Source of the DNA: UBA11612 sp963976395
GTDB taxonomy: Bacteria > Pseudomonadota > Alphaproteobacteria > Rhodospirillales > Rhodospirillaceae
Assembly (NCBI GenBank): GCA_963976395.1
Contig: CAXBLG010000026.1
Coordinates: 1-35,702 of the forward strand
Length of the DNA: 35,702 bases
Direction of reading: 5' to 3'
The translations under genes and the position numbers were made by a program. This document shows, piece after piece, positions 1 to 6,865 of this stretch; the first letter of the stretch is position 1, and each line of letters starts with the position of its first letter. Below the pieces are notes generated by a model. It worked only from the letters and a program-made list of their open reading frames with translations. It ran no database searches and was not told the DNA's origin.

Positions 1-97
1 GCCACGATGCCCGGACACGATTGATTTATTCGCGTCGGGTTCGCCTAGGGCCAATGCTCGCAACTCCGATCCCGACACAAGTCACGCAGCAGCCGAG
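1..97. repeat. left copy of 97-bp terminal direct repeat (genome overlap)
   Basis: Bases 1-97 match 35606-35702 at 94 of 97 positions. The differences are at 19 (G versus A), 73 (C versus A) and 82 (T versus C). The repeat lies inside a coding frame that is open in both copies. All three differences fall at third codon positions and are synonymous (Thr, Pro, Ser). This fits an assembly that ran once round a circular or circularly permuted genome and joined two closely related variants. An exact packaged terminal repeat would normally be identical. Confidence 0.93.
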
Positions 98-352
98 AGC
101 ATATCGAGCGCTCGCATCCGAAAGAGTCAATCGGCGGTCTTGTCTTGCCTCAAGCAGCAAGGTCCACGCCATGACGCGCTCTTGATCTCGGACTACGAAG
201 CACAACAGGCCGAGCAGGGGTGGCCCAAGCAGAGCCCTAGTGGGATTAGAACTAGGCGAAGCGAGCTAGTGGCTAGGGGTTTCGTAGCGGATTCAGGAGG
301 CCGTCAGCGGCTCGCCAGTGGCCGGATGGCGATAGTGTGGGTGGCCCTCTAG
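1..352 (+). CDS. winged-helix-like small protein, C-terminal part (5' end lies at right edge of window)
   Basis: This is the 3' part of a gene that starts with GTG at 35547 and crosses the circle junction. The frame is codons beginning at base 2, and it ends with TAG at 350-352. Joined, the protein is about 136 aa. It has a Pro/Asp-rich N-terminus, then a DPDTSHAAAES stretch and a C-terminal winged-helix-like region (SPSGIRTRRSELVARGFV, then a turn and a basic hairpin with RLASGRMAIVW). Proteins of this pattern are common in phages as unassigned winged-helix proteins; no function is proven. A later TTG at 140 could give a false shorter start. It follows the Sak3 annealing gene with an 8-base overlap, so it belongs to the replication and recombination operon. 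Confidence 0.85.
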   Translation, partial: PRCPDTIDLFASGSPRANARNSDPDTSHAAAESISSARIRKSQSAVLSCLKQQGPRHDALLISDYEAQQAEQGWPKQSPSGIRTRRSELVARGFVADSGGRQRLASGRMAIVWVAL

Positions 353-425
353 TGGCTTGACAGCATAGGTACGTTCAGCACCTCACCGTAGCAATCACGC
401 AGTATTACTTCCAAAGGAAAACAGC

Positions 426-701
426 ATGGCACAGCAAGAGAAGGAATTCCCGTCTGGTCTTTTCGTCAGCCCTCCCCGCCCTACGGCACCGGACTTCGTA
501 AAGGCTCGTATCAGCCTGAAGGTCAGCGATGTACTGGCGTGGCTCCAAGGAAAGTCGGGCCAGGATTGGGTTCGGTTGGATGTGAAGCAGAGCAAGCGTG
601 TGGCAGACGACGGGAGCGAGGTCTGGTACGCAGAGGTGGATACATGGGAAAAGCCTGTAGCCAAGGCGAGTTCGGGAGGGTCCGATGGCCTCCCCTTCTG
701 A
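426..701 (+). CDS. small protein with SSB-like C-terminal tail
   Basis: This 91-aa protein starts at ATG 426 behind an AAAGGAAA ribosome site. The sequence shows a compact body (PDFVKARISLKVSDVLAWLQ, then VRLDVKQSK and WYAEVDTW), then a Ser/Gly-rich linker and the end GGSDGLPF. The last residues resemble the acidic D-x-I/L-P-F tip with which bacterial SSB proteins recruit partners. I see no OB-fold signature that I can vouch for. It may be a small single-strand DNA accessory protein, or a decoy for SSB partners. It sits between the annealing protein and nucleases, which fits a role in recombination or replication. Function is inference. Confidence 0.8.
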   Translation: MAQQEKEFPSGLFVSPPRPTAPDFVKARISLKVSDVLAWLQGKSGQDWVRLDVKQSKRVADDGSEVWYAEVDTWEKPVAKASSGGSDGLPF

Positions 702-987
702 GTTGGAGCAGCTCACAAACCAAATCTTTCCCGAGCTTGACCGCGAGATCGGTAAAGTCCAAGAGGATGTGATCCAATCGCGGAAAAGACTGAGGAAGGT
801 TCCACCGGCACTGCTTCCACCATTGTCTAAGGCTTCAATAGATAAGGCGGTAGAGCATCTAGAGAAGGCGACCAAGCACCTCTTGGCCTGTCGAGGTGAC
901 CTCTACGATCACTACCCGTCTAACGCGGCTTATTCAGCCGAGCAGGGGTTCCGTAACATCAAGGCAGGTGTCGTTTCGTATGGCTAG
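685..987 (+). CDS. hypothetical protein, helical, with VRR-NUC-like C-terminal motif
   Basis: A 100-aa protein that starts at ATG 685, 17 bases inside the previous gene, and ends at TAG 985-987 inside the next gene's first codons. Residues 1-75 look mostly helical and charged. I do not recognise the family. Residues 81-95 (AAYSAEQGFRNIKAG) resemble residues 26-40 of the VRR-NUC protein encoded just downstream (AVYSTEQGYRPQKGG), with 9 of 15 identical. It may carry the remains of a partial duplication of the nuclease start, or the likeness may be chance. Confidence 0.75.
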   Translation: MASPSELEQLTNQIFPELDREIGKVQEDVIQSRKRLRKVPPALLPPLSKASIDKAVEHLEKATKHLLACRGDLYDHYPSNAAYSAEQGFRNIKAGVVSYG

Positions 988-1324
988 GCGCAAATCACCA
1001 GAGCGCGAAGTCTCCAAGGCCATCGTGGAGTTCCTGCACATGGTCGGGTGCAGCGCAGTCTACTCAACCGAGCAGGGATACCGTCCACAGAAGGGCGGCA
1101 CCAGGACGAGCCCAGGAATACCGGACTTGATCGTTTTCGGTACGCCAGAGCTTCCGTTCTTCTTTATCGAGGTGAAGGCGGGGAAGGGTCGGCTTCGGCC
1201 ATCGCAGATTGAATTCCAACTTGAATGCTCCTTGGGTGGCGTACCCCATCTGGTGGCGTGGGACGTTCGTGACGTTTTCGACTTCATGCAGCAGCACGGG
1301 GCCATTGAGGGCGTAATCAATTGA
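980..1324 (+). CDS. VRR-NUC domain nuclease
   Basis: A 114-aa protein of the VRR-NUC branch of PD-(D/E)XK nucleases, which act on branched DNA in replication and repair. Motifs seen: E30 in STEQG, GIPDL at 46-50 with the catalytic Asp, IEVKAGKG at 63-70 with the E-x-K pair, and a following Gln helix (SQIEFQ). The length is typical of a stand-alone phage VRR-NUC. I chose ATG 980 because it overlaps the upstream stop by 8 bases and begins MARRKSPERE; an open upstream extension to 896 would run deep inside the previous gene. It precedes the replication initiator by a TTGA overlap. Its likely job is resolving flap or junction DNA during phage replication. Confidence 0.88.
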   Translation: MARRKSPEREVSKAIVEFLHMVGCSAVYSTEQGYRPQKGGTRTSPGIPDLIVFGTPELPFFFIEVKAGKGRLRPSQIEFQLECSLGGVPHLVAWDVRDVFDFMQQHGAIEGVIN

Positions 1325-2139
1325 GCGGGTTCATCCTGCTGTCACGCGCACTCTTGGAGAACGATCTGTGGAGAGCCAACTCCGACTTGGTGCGGCTCTT
1401 TCTCTATCTCTGTATGAGTGCGAGCTACGGGAAAAAAGAGTACAGCTATTCCCGTGGCGGGTCTAAGGTGACGGTCAGGAAAGGCGAGTTCCTTCGCAGC
1501 CTTCGCAAGATCGGAGAGGATTGCGCTTACACGGGCAACAACAAACTGATCACATGGTCACCGAGTCGGGTGTCCGCGATGCTGCAATCCCTAGAGGACG
1601 ATGGCCGTATTGAGGTCGTCAGCAATACTTCAGGGCTTGGTACGCTCATCCGAATAGTGAATTACGAGTCATACCAAGACTTTTCGAGCTATTCTGGACG
1701 CAAAAAGAAGGGACTCGGAACAGATGCAGAACAGACCCAGAACAATAGTAAACAGTTAAAGCAGGAAATAAAAAGAACCCCCGACCCGGAGAAGGCTGTC
1801 CGGGCGGGTCAGGTGGATGCGTTGTGGAAGGTCTGGCTAGATGAGTTGAGCCCGAAGCCCCCGCATCCCAGGCTTACAGATAAACGCAGGTCGGTTCTTT
1901 GGAGTTTGTACTCTGAACAGCTATCGAGTAACGGGGCAGATCCGATTGTCCTGTTCCGCAAGGTGCTGAAGGCGGTCAAACGCAGCGATCACCATATGGG
2001 CACCCGAGCCTACACACTCCCCGAAAGCCTATTCAGGAACGAAGAAAGGCGGGAGCGATGGGCTCACAATGCAGTAGAGAAGCGCAAAGCAGAGAACATC
2101 ACACCAACAGTCAGCAGAACATGGAGCGTAGAGCAATGA
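1321..2139 (+). CDS. phage replication initiator (DnaD/O-like), winged-helix
   Basis: A 272-aa protein with a TTG start at 1321 that overlaps the VRR-NUC stop (TTGA). The N-terminus has the form seen in phage replisome organisers (FILLSRALLENDLW, then LVRLFLYLCMSASY). It is followed by a winged-helix segment (SPSRVSAMLQSLEDDGRIEVV at about 81-101, then TLIRIVNYESYQ). The middle is polar (about 125-155), and a C-terminal helical region follows (WLDELSPKPPHPRLTDKRR onward). Such proteins bind the origin and load the replicative helicase. A DnaB-type ATPase lies two genes downstream, which supports the assignment. No origin iterons are evident in the gene. Confidence 0.75.
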   Translation: MSGFILLSRALLENDLWRANSDLVRLFLYLCMSASYGKKEYSYSRGGSKVTVRKGEFLRSLRKIGEDCAYTGNNKLITWSPSRVSAMLQSLEDDGRIEVVSNTSGLGTLIRIVNYESYQDFSSYSGRKKKGLGTDAEQTQNNSKQLKQEIKRTPDPEKAVRAGQVDALWKVWLDELSPKPPHPRLTDKRRSVLWSLYSEQLSSNGADPIVLFRKVLKAVKRSDHHMGTRAYTLPESLFRNEERRERWAHNAVEKRKAENITPTVSRTWSVEQ

Positions 2140-2930
2140 TTGACACCTACGAAACAGCAGAGAGATACCACGCGAGTCCAGGTGCGTCAGCATCGCGACT
2201 GAAGAAGTTCAAGCGCAGTGCCGCACACATGAAGTACGACATGGACAACCCAGAGCCGTCCACGCCCGCTATGGTGATCGGGTCAGCCACACACAGCGCG
2301 ATCCTTGAGCCCTCGCTTTTCGAGGAGCATTGGGGGCGGTTGCCTTACGGGGACGGGCGAACGAAAGCCATGAAGGACGCCAAGACCGACTTGGTGATGA
2401 AGTATGGGGACGAGTATGTCCTCAAGGCCGAGCCATACGACCGTGTCCTAGCTATGCGGGACAGCGTACTGGACAACACCCAAGCGTCAACGCTACTGGA
2501 CGGTGCCCGGACAGAGATATCAGTGCGATGGGAAGACATCACCAGTGGTGTCGCCTGTAAGGCGCGTATCGACGCAGTGTCCGAGGACTACATCGTTGAC
2601 ATCAAGACGACAGAGGACGCGAGCCCAGAGGGGTTCGCCAGGAGTTGTCATAATTTCAACTACCACTTGCAAGCGGCCCACTATCTGGCGGGTGCTAAGA
2701 GTGAGGAACTCGTAGGGGACGGGGCGAGATTCGTCTTCGTGGCCGTAGAGAAGGCGGCACCGCACTGTGTCGCCCTTTACGAGCTGGACGCAGAGGCCCT
2801 CGATCTCGGACGCAGACAGCTAGATAAACTCTTGGGCGAGTGGGCCAGATGCGAGGCCAGTGGTGAGTGGGCGGCTTACCCGGAGGAGGTCCAAGAGTTG
2901 TCCCTCCCGGTGTGGGCGTACAACTCATGA
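2136..2930 (+). CDS. RecE-like PD-(D/E)XK exonuclease (DUF3799-type)
   Basis: A 264-aa nuclease; ATG 2136 gives an ATGA overlap with the initiator. An earlier in-frame ATG at 2121 is possible. Visible motifs: GSATHSAI at 49-56 (the conserved His), CKARIDA at 141-147, VDIKTT at 154-159 (catalytic D155 and K157), and Q179-AAHY at 179-183 (the Q-x3-Y motif of RecB-type nucleases). This pattern is that of phage exonuclease VIII-like proteins that resect double-strand ends for an annealing protein. The partner is probably the Sak3 gene at 34922, some 2.9 kb upstream on the circle. Together they make a phage recombination pair. Confidence 0.85.
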   Translation: MIDTYETAERYHASPGASASRLKKFKRSAAHMKYDMDNPEPSTPAMVIGSATHSAILEPSLFEEHWGRLPYGDGRTKAMKDAKTDLVMKYGDEYVLKAEPYDRVLAMRDSVLDNTQASTLLDGARTEISVRWEDITSGVACKARIDAVSEDYIVDIKTTEDASPEGFARSCHNFNYHLQAAHYLAGAKSEELVGDGARFVFVAVEKAAPHCVALYELDAEALDLGRRQLDKLLGEWARCEASGEWAAYPEEVQELSLPVWAYNS

Positions 2931-3799
2931 GGAACATATTCTCAGACGACTTCATCGGAGATTGGACTGACGCACAGCTAAGGCCGGTGTCTGCGATCCC
3001 CACGCACCTGCCTACGCTCAACCGCATCATGCGCGACGATGGGGGCGGCCAGGGCATAGCCAAGACTTCAGGGTGGCTTATGGTCGTTGGTGGCTCGCCC
3101 GGATACGGCAAGTCTGCGTTCGCGCTCAACCTAGCGAGTGCCGCCCTCAACGCATCCCCGCCAGAGCCCGTCTCGTTCATCAGCCTAGAGATGTCTGGCC
3201 CACAGTTGGCGACACGGCTGTACTCGCTCCACTCAGGGACCGCCCTCAAGCTGCTTGAGAAAGGTTCGTTCTGTGAGCTTTCGTGGTCTGAAACGCACCC
3301 GGAGTTCGCGAGCCTTCCTCCCGTGTTCGTGCCAGACAGGCTCGTCACGGGGTGGGATTCCATCATGAAATACGTTGAAGGCTGTCACGCCCAGGGCTGT
3401 CGATACTTCGTGCTAGACCATCTCCAGTGCGTAGCCTTGGGCGACGACGAGATGCTACACCGTGGCATACAGCGCGTCATCTCAGAGTTGAGGGCCTGGG
3501 CGGTTAAGAATCAGAGTGCCGTTGTGATCTGCTCGCAGTTCAACCGAGCGACAAGCTCAGTCATGGAAACACCGCGCAGTGCAGGGCTCTTTGGTGGGCA
3601 CTCAATTGAGAGCCATGCCGATGTCATCTGCCTTCTGGATCACTCGCGCTACAAGCGGGACGGCAACACGGCGAAAACGTGGGTCTGCGTCACAAAGAAT
3701 CGACACGGTCCCTGTGTGGAAATACCCGTTGAGTGGAATTACAAGACGCTTCGCCAACGTGAGGCCCGTCCAGACGAGGAGGACCAGTGGCCGACATGA
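2927..3799 (+). CDS. DnaB-like replicative helicase, C-terminal ATPase only
   Basis: A 290-aa RecA-fold ATPase of the DnaB C-terminal type. Seen: Walker A GGSPGYGKS at 55-63, SLEMS at 86-90 (the DnaB H1a-type motif), Walker B YFVLDH at 160-165, SQFNR at 203-207, SIESHADVI at 226-234, and KNRHG at 257-261, where the arginine finger lies. It lacks the N-terminal collar domain of full DnaB (about 450 aa), as do T7-type helicase domains and many phage versions. ATG 2927 overlaps the upstream stop as ATGA. It would unwind the fork for a host polymerase, because no polymerase gene is present. A RadA/RepA-like helper ATPase is a weaker alternative. Confidence 0.88.
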   Translation: MRNIFSDDFIGDWTDAQLRPVSAIPTHLPTLNRIMRDDGGGQGIAKTSGWLMVVGGSPGYGKSAFALNLASAALNASPPEPVSFISLEMSGPQLATRLYSLHSGTALKLLEKGSFCELSWSETHPEFASLPPVFVPDRLVTGWDSIMKYVEGCHAQGCRYFVLDHLQCVALGDDEMLHRGIQRVISELRAWAVKNQSAVVICSQFNRATSSVMETPRSAGLFGGHSIESHADVICLLDHSRYKRDGNTAKTWVCVTKNRHGPCVEIPVEWNYKTLRQREARPDEEDQWPT

Positions 3800-4317
3800 A
3801 GACAACAGTTCCCTGGATGGAGAATGACGAACTGTTTGCGTCTGAGTTAACCAAAGGCCATTCCTGGCAACTCTACGTTGCGATGCGCCTTCTGAAAGAA
3901 GGACTCGTCGTACAAGCCTCAAGGTTTGAATTTAGGAATACGCGGGATGATATAGAGGGCTTCACAAGAACCGACGTTGACCTAGTTATCGGGCGCAAGC
4001 ATCCGATTCCCGCAGAAGTGAAATCGCGCAGTCTTGAATTCACATCCCCGGAAGACTTTCCATACCGCACCTTCATTGTCGGGACCGTTGGATCTTGGGC
4101 AGACACAGAGATTCCACCGGAGATTGTGATCTATGTCTCGCAGCCTACCCAAGCGATCCTAGCGTTGAATGTGGCTAGGACACGGGACACATGGACGGTC
4201 GCACCCACCGAAGACAGAATACGCGGCATCACTGATCAGTGTTATTTCTGCGAGAAGAAACACCTCCGTACCTTCGACCAATTGGTGAAATGGCTAAAGA
4301 CACAGCAAACGCCGTAA
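3796..4317 (+). CDS. PD-(D/E)XK nuclease-like protein
   Basis: A 173-aa protein. ATG 3796 forms an ATGA overlap with the helicase stop; GTG 3787 is an alternative. The core reads TDVDLVIGRKHPIPAEVKSR, in which an Asp, a short turn and E-V-K match the restriction-endonuclease fold. A further Ser/Thr-rich strand (FIVGTVGSW) and a C-terminal region with a C-x2-C pair (YFCEKKH has one Cys) follow. Its place in the operon, after the helicase, suggests a DNA repair or junction nuclease. The family is not recognised, so the call rests on the motif alone. Confidence 0.68.
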   Translation: MKTTVPWMENDELFASELTKGHSWQLYVAMRLLKEGLVVQASRFEFRNTRDDIEGFTRTDVDLVIGRKHPIPAEVKSRSLEFTSPEDFPYRTFIVGTVGSWADTEIPPEIVIYVSQPTQAILALNVARTRDTWTVAPTEDRIRGITDQCYFCEKKHLRTFDQLVKWLKTQQTP

Positions 4318-4559
4318 GGCTCCTGTCTGCGCTAGAGCTACTGCCACTGGAGGAGTGTACGCCAGACGCCGCAGAGTGGCAGCAGGAGATCGCAGCCGCT
4401 ATCCGCGAACTAAGAGGCGCGGAGATGCCCCCGGACGACCCTCTAAGGTACGGGGAGGATGGCCTCCTCTTATCACCGAAGGATTTTCAGGCGAAGCTCG
4501 AAATGATCGTAGACTCTATGACTAGCTGGAAGGAGGATAGAAAAAATGTCAGGCGGTAA
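4290..4559 (+). CDS. hypothetical acidic protein upstream of small terminase
   Basis: An 89-aa acidic, mostly helical protein starting at ATG 4290, 28 bases inside the previous gene. An upstream ATG at 4239 would give a longer overlap. It ends 14 bases inside the next gene, whose ribosome site (GGAAGGAGGATAG) it encodes. No motif is recognised. The tight overlap on both sides indicates coupled translation with the probable small terminase. Confidence 0.7.
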   Translation: MAKDTANAVRLLSALELLPLEECTPDAAEWQQEIAAAIRELRGAEMPPDDPLRYGEDGLLLSPKDFQAKLEMIVDSMTSWKEDRKNVRR

Positions 4560-5031
4560 GGTTACCCGAGCAGCCGTTAAGCGGCTGAACCAGTACGGCG
4601 AGTTGAAGATATTTGACCTGTATCTGAAATACCGAGATGTCAGGAAGCTCCTCAAGAACCTCCCCTCCGAAGTCGGCACCATGTCCAACAGGCCGTTCTA
4701 TGAATGGCTGAAGGAAGATGAAGGGAGATGGAACCGCTGGCAGAACGTGAAGCAGGTCATCGCGTCTGACCTGGTGGAAGAGGGCCTGTCGATAGTGGAC
4801 GAGGCGAACGACGGCAGCGTCCCAGCGGCCCGACTGAGGTCAGAGTACCGGAGGTGGATAGCGGAACGATACGACCGGACAGCCTACGGTAAGCCAGAGG
4901 CGCAGACCGTCAACGTGATAAGCGTAGGCGACGACTTCCTGGCTGGGCTCAAGGCCGTAGAGGCAAGGGCGAAGGCCAAGCGCGAAGCCGAGATCGTACA
5001 GGCCGTGGTCGTAGAAGAGGAGGACACATAA
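4546..5031 (+). CDS. terS: probable terminase small subunit
   Basis: A 161-aa protein with a strong ribosome site (GGAGGATAGAAAAA before ATG 4546). Residues about 45-115 have the layout of phage small terminases of the Sf6-like kind: RPFYEWLKEDEGRW, then a helix, ASDLVEEGLSIVDEAND at about 75-91, and ARLRSEYRRWIAERYDRTAYG, the usual end of the central domain. An acidic or basic tail follows. This subunit binds the packaging site and regulates the large terminase. It is unusual that the large terminase lies far away on the other strand (25666-27051). The call is by pattern and could be wrong in detail. Confidence 0.72.
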   Translation: MSGGKVTRAAVKRLNQYGELKIFDLYLKYRDVRKLLKNLPSEVGTMSNRPFYEWLKEDEGRWNRWQNVKQVIASDLVEEGLSIVDEANDGSVPAARLRSEYRRWIAERYDRTAYGKPEAQTVNVISVGDDFLAGLKAVEARAKAKREAEIVQAVVVEEEDT

Positions 5032-5222
5032 TGGCTTGCATGGATCATGTGTGCTTGGGCTGCGGCAGGGCAGAGATGAACAACAAGTCGGGGCCAGCGC
5101 AGTGGCCGTGCCCAACGTGCGGGAGTGAGGAGTATAGCAGTCACTTCGACGAAGACCCGGACCACGATTACGCCGACCAAGACGACGATTACGCTGACCA
5201 AGACGACGAGGATATGCCGTGA
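5031..5222 (+). CDS. small zinc-ribbon protein with acidic repeat tail
   Basis: A 63-aa protein; ATG 5031 shares one base with the preceding stop (TAATG). Residues 8-33 form a likely zinc ribbon: C8-x2-C11 and C27-x2-C30, the second in WPCPTCGSEEY. Residues 37-61 are almost entirely Asp, Glu, Tyr and Ala, and include a tandem DYADQDD pair. The strongly acidic tail could mimic DNA or bind a basic partner. The function is unknown. Confidence 0.78.
   Translation: MACMDHVCLGCGRAEMNNKSGPAQWPCPTCGSEEYSSHFDEDPDHDYADQDDDYADQDDEDMP
5166..5207 (+). repeat. 21-bp tandem duplication in acidic tail
   Basis: Two adjacent 21-base units (5166-5186 and 5187-5207) differ at one base. They encode two copies of the acidic heptapeptide DYADQDD in the zinc-ribbon protein. 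The in-frame unit suggests recent slippage expansion of the acidic tail. Confidence 0.9.
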
Positions 5223-5608
5223 AGATGCCGCTGCTGGGAGCGAAAAGAAGCGAAGCGATCGTGAGTGAGGCGAAGTCGCGCACACCAAGGGGCTCGCCCG
5301 AGATTGCTTTGATCTCCGCAATGATCGTTCAAGCGATTAGGGAGATGCGAGGGAATAAGCAGCCCCGGAGATATTCAGTTCACGGCAGACCTCAACGTAG
5401 CGGAGAGTCCCGGACGAAGGCGACCGTCTGGATTGCAAGCAAGGGGGCTGAACCTTGGTTTGACCTCATGGGCATGGATCAGCGTTTCGCCCTTGAGGCG
5501 ATGAAGTGGGTGGACGAGGCAGAGGCTATCTTAAAAAAAGACGACGGCGATTTAACTCCAGACGAAAGACGGATATTAAGCGAGGGAATTCGTGAGCTGG
5601 CATACTAA
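5219..5608 (+). CDS. hypothetical protein
   Basis: A 129-aa protein starting at GTG 5219, overlapping the previous stop as GTGA; ATG 5225 is an alternative. It has an N-terminal helix (PEIALISAMIVQAIREMRG at about 26-44), then a basic stretch and RTKATVWIASKGAEPWFDLMG, then a C-terminal Lys/Asp/Glu-rich helix. The family is not recognised. Its position between the zinc-ribbon and HNH genes places it in the last part of the long early operon. Confidence 0.72.
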   Translation: MKMPLLGAKRSEAIVSEAKSRTPRGSPEIALISAMIVQAIREMRGNKQPRRYSVHGRPQRSGESRTKATVWIASKGAEPWFDLMGMDQRFALEAMKWVDEAEAILKKDDGDLTPDERRILSEGIRELAY

Positions 5609-5620
5609 GGACAAGCCGTT

Positions 5621-5989
5621 ATGAGGAGTGACGCAGAGAAGTTTGCCTACGAGTACGGCTCAAAGGCCCGTGTCGCCTTTGTCAGTGGGTTGCCCTGCGG
5701 TGTGTGTGGTGCGGGTCCGTGCCATAACCATCATTGCAGGACGGACGGTATGTCGCGGAAGGGTCCGAAGACCGCCATCGTGCCCCTGTGTGGGAAGTGC
5801 CACACCCGCATCCACAGCATCGGAGCCCTCAGTATGCTTCAGCAGATGGATGGACACCTCCGGCTACCTATGTTCCCTGCGGCGTTCCACATAGGGAAGC
5901 AGGGGCGTATGCAGTACGACAGCTTTGATGAACTCGCAGCCGGGGTGGAGAAGCTCTGGCAATCATACGAAAACGGGCTCTCGGAATGA
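5621..5989 (+). CDS. HNH-type endonuclease (DUF968/Ref-like layout)
   Basis: A 122-aa protein with a ribosome site AAGGACAAG before ATG 5621. It shows C26-x2-C29 (CGVC), the HNHH run at 35-38, then C57-x2-C60-H61 and H65 (LCGKCHTRIH). This is the zinc and catalytic layout of beta-beta-alpha-metal nucleases, close to the phage DUF968/Ref type used in recombination. It is the last gene before a 194-base gap that has its own promoter. It could also be a terminase-associated HNH; the upstream small terminase allows that. Confidence 0.82.
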   Translation: MRSDAEKFAYEYGSKARVAFVSGLPCGVCGAGPCHNHHCRTDGMSRKGPKTAIVPLCGKCHTRIHSIGALSMLQQMDGHLRLPMFPAAFHIGKQGRMQYDSFDELAAGVEKLWQSYENGLSE

Positions 5990-6107
5990 CGGTAGCCCCC
6001 CCATGTGAATACTGACATCGGGTCCGTAGGCTTAATCGTCGGTTCCGGTGGGAGAAGGTTTTCGGGATTTCACCCCCCCAGGGAAGGAGTGGCCGGTATG
6101 CCATGAC

Positions 6108-6136
6108 TTGACACAGGCCACCACTTGTGTTACTCT
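6108..6136 (+). promoter_or_regulatory. sigma-70-type promoter with extended -10
   Basis: TTGACA at 6108-6113, a 17-base spacer, and TACTCT at 6131-6136 preceded by TG-T (6128-6130). The expected start of transcription is about 48 bases or less before ATG 6184. It lies in the only gap inside the right-hand early block (5990-6183) and would drive the two-gene unit at 6184-6763. The rest of the gap holds two runs of seven C (around 6000 and 6076) and no gene that I can support. Confidence 0.65.
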
Positions 6137-6183
6137 TCTAGTACTGAAGCGCACCTATCGCACACTGACAGGAGACTGACACC

Positions 6184-6387
6184 ATGATGGACGAGAGGGA
6201 CCACGAACGCATCTTCGGCAGGACAGAGGTCTACGCCACGGCAGAGGAGTTCGCCGCCGCCTCCGGGCTCCCGGTTAAGTTTATCCGAGCGAACGGGATA
6301 ACCTCGTATAACAACTTTGATAAGGCTACAGGAATCGGGAGGTACGAACTAACCACGGGGGGCACCGACTCCAAGAAGGGGGCCTGA
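6184..6387 (+). CDS. hypothetical protein
   Basis: A 67-aa protein with a ribosome site ACAGGAGA before ATG 6184; the adjacent ATG 6187 has better spacing. The N-terminus is acidic and charged (DERDHERIFGRTEVYATAEE). It continues with a helix (EFAAASGLPVKFIRANG) that resembles the start of a small DNA-binding or excisionase-like fold. The family is not recognised. It follows the extended -10 promoter, so it may be expressed separately from the upstream operon. Confidence 0.7.
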   Translation: MMDERDHERIFGRTEVYATAEEFAAASGLPVKFIRANGITSYNNFDKATGIGRYELTTGGTDSKKGA

Positions 6388-6388
6388 G

Positions 6389-6763
6389 ATGGCGACCAAG
6401 AAGACACGGCATGAGTATAATCGCGAGCAACTCGCGAAGTACGGAGGTCAGTTAGAGGTGCGACGGACGGGCATCTGCGATACCTGCGGAGGTCGTTCGT
6501 CGGGTACGCACTGTCATACGTTTACGCTCACGAATCCCGATATATGCCGGGGTAAGATTACGCGCAGTTTTCGTTACGAGAAAAAAGTAACAGCAGTCGG
6601 CTATATGTGGCCGGGGAAATGGTTTCCCGAACACGCAGAAGCGTTGGCCGAACTACACGCGCTCGCGAAGACAACCAAGGAACGCCAGACGCGCGAGGTA
6701 GAGGGTTGGTGGACGAAGCAACGCGAGGAACGAAGGCGCATCAACCAGACTCGGAACCACTAA
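6389..6763 (+). CDS. hypothetical protein with Cys/His cluster
   Basis: A 124-aa basic protein starting one base after the previous stop codon. Residues 30-44 carry a likely zinc site (CDTCGG, then THCHT). A long charged C-terminal helix follows (about 80-124, rich in Arg, Glu and Lys). The family is unknown. It is the last plus-strand gene before the convergent junction with the lysis genes. Its stop codon lies in the loop of the first GAACCA/TGGTTC hairpin. Confidence 0.72.
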   Translation: MATKKTRHEYNREQLAKYGGQLEVRRTGICDTCGGRSSGTHCHTFTLTNPDICRGKITRSFRYEKKVTAVGYMWPGKWFPEHAEALAELHALAKTTKERQTREVEGWWTKQREERRRINQTRNH

Positions 6764-6825
6764 TGGTTCTGGAGTAACCCCAGTGAAACCAAGGACAGAA
6801 CCACTGCACAGAACCACTTTGGTTC
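6754..6825. terminator. convergent-operon hairpin cluster (probable bidirectional terminator)
   Basis: Two perfect hairpins flank this stretch: GAACCA/TGGTTC at 6754-6759 and 6764-6769 (loop CTAA, holding the stop TAA), and GAACCA/TGGTTC at 6811-6816 and 6820-6825 (loop CTT). GAACCACT occurs three times directly (6754, 6798, 6811). The second hairpin is followed by CCAATTTT. It lies where the plus-strand early unit and the minus-strand late unit meet, which is where a two-way terminator is expected. The T tract is short, so the strength is uncertain. Confidence 0.6.
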
Positions 6826-6865
6826 CCAATTTTGGGGGTGGGGGGTCTGGCTGGAACCCAGCGAA

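Noticed and set aside
140..352. Separate 70-aa gene starting at TTG 140
   Set aside because: The frame is open to base 2 and continues in frame from GTG 35547 across the circle. It is the C-terminal part of a longer gene.
357..385. TTGACA at 357-362 as a promoter for the gene at 426
   Set aside because: No acceptable -10 hexamer lies 16 to 18 bases downstream (ACCTCA only). The genes are probably read from upstream.
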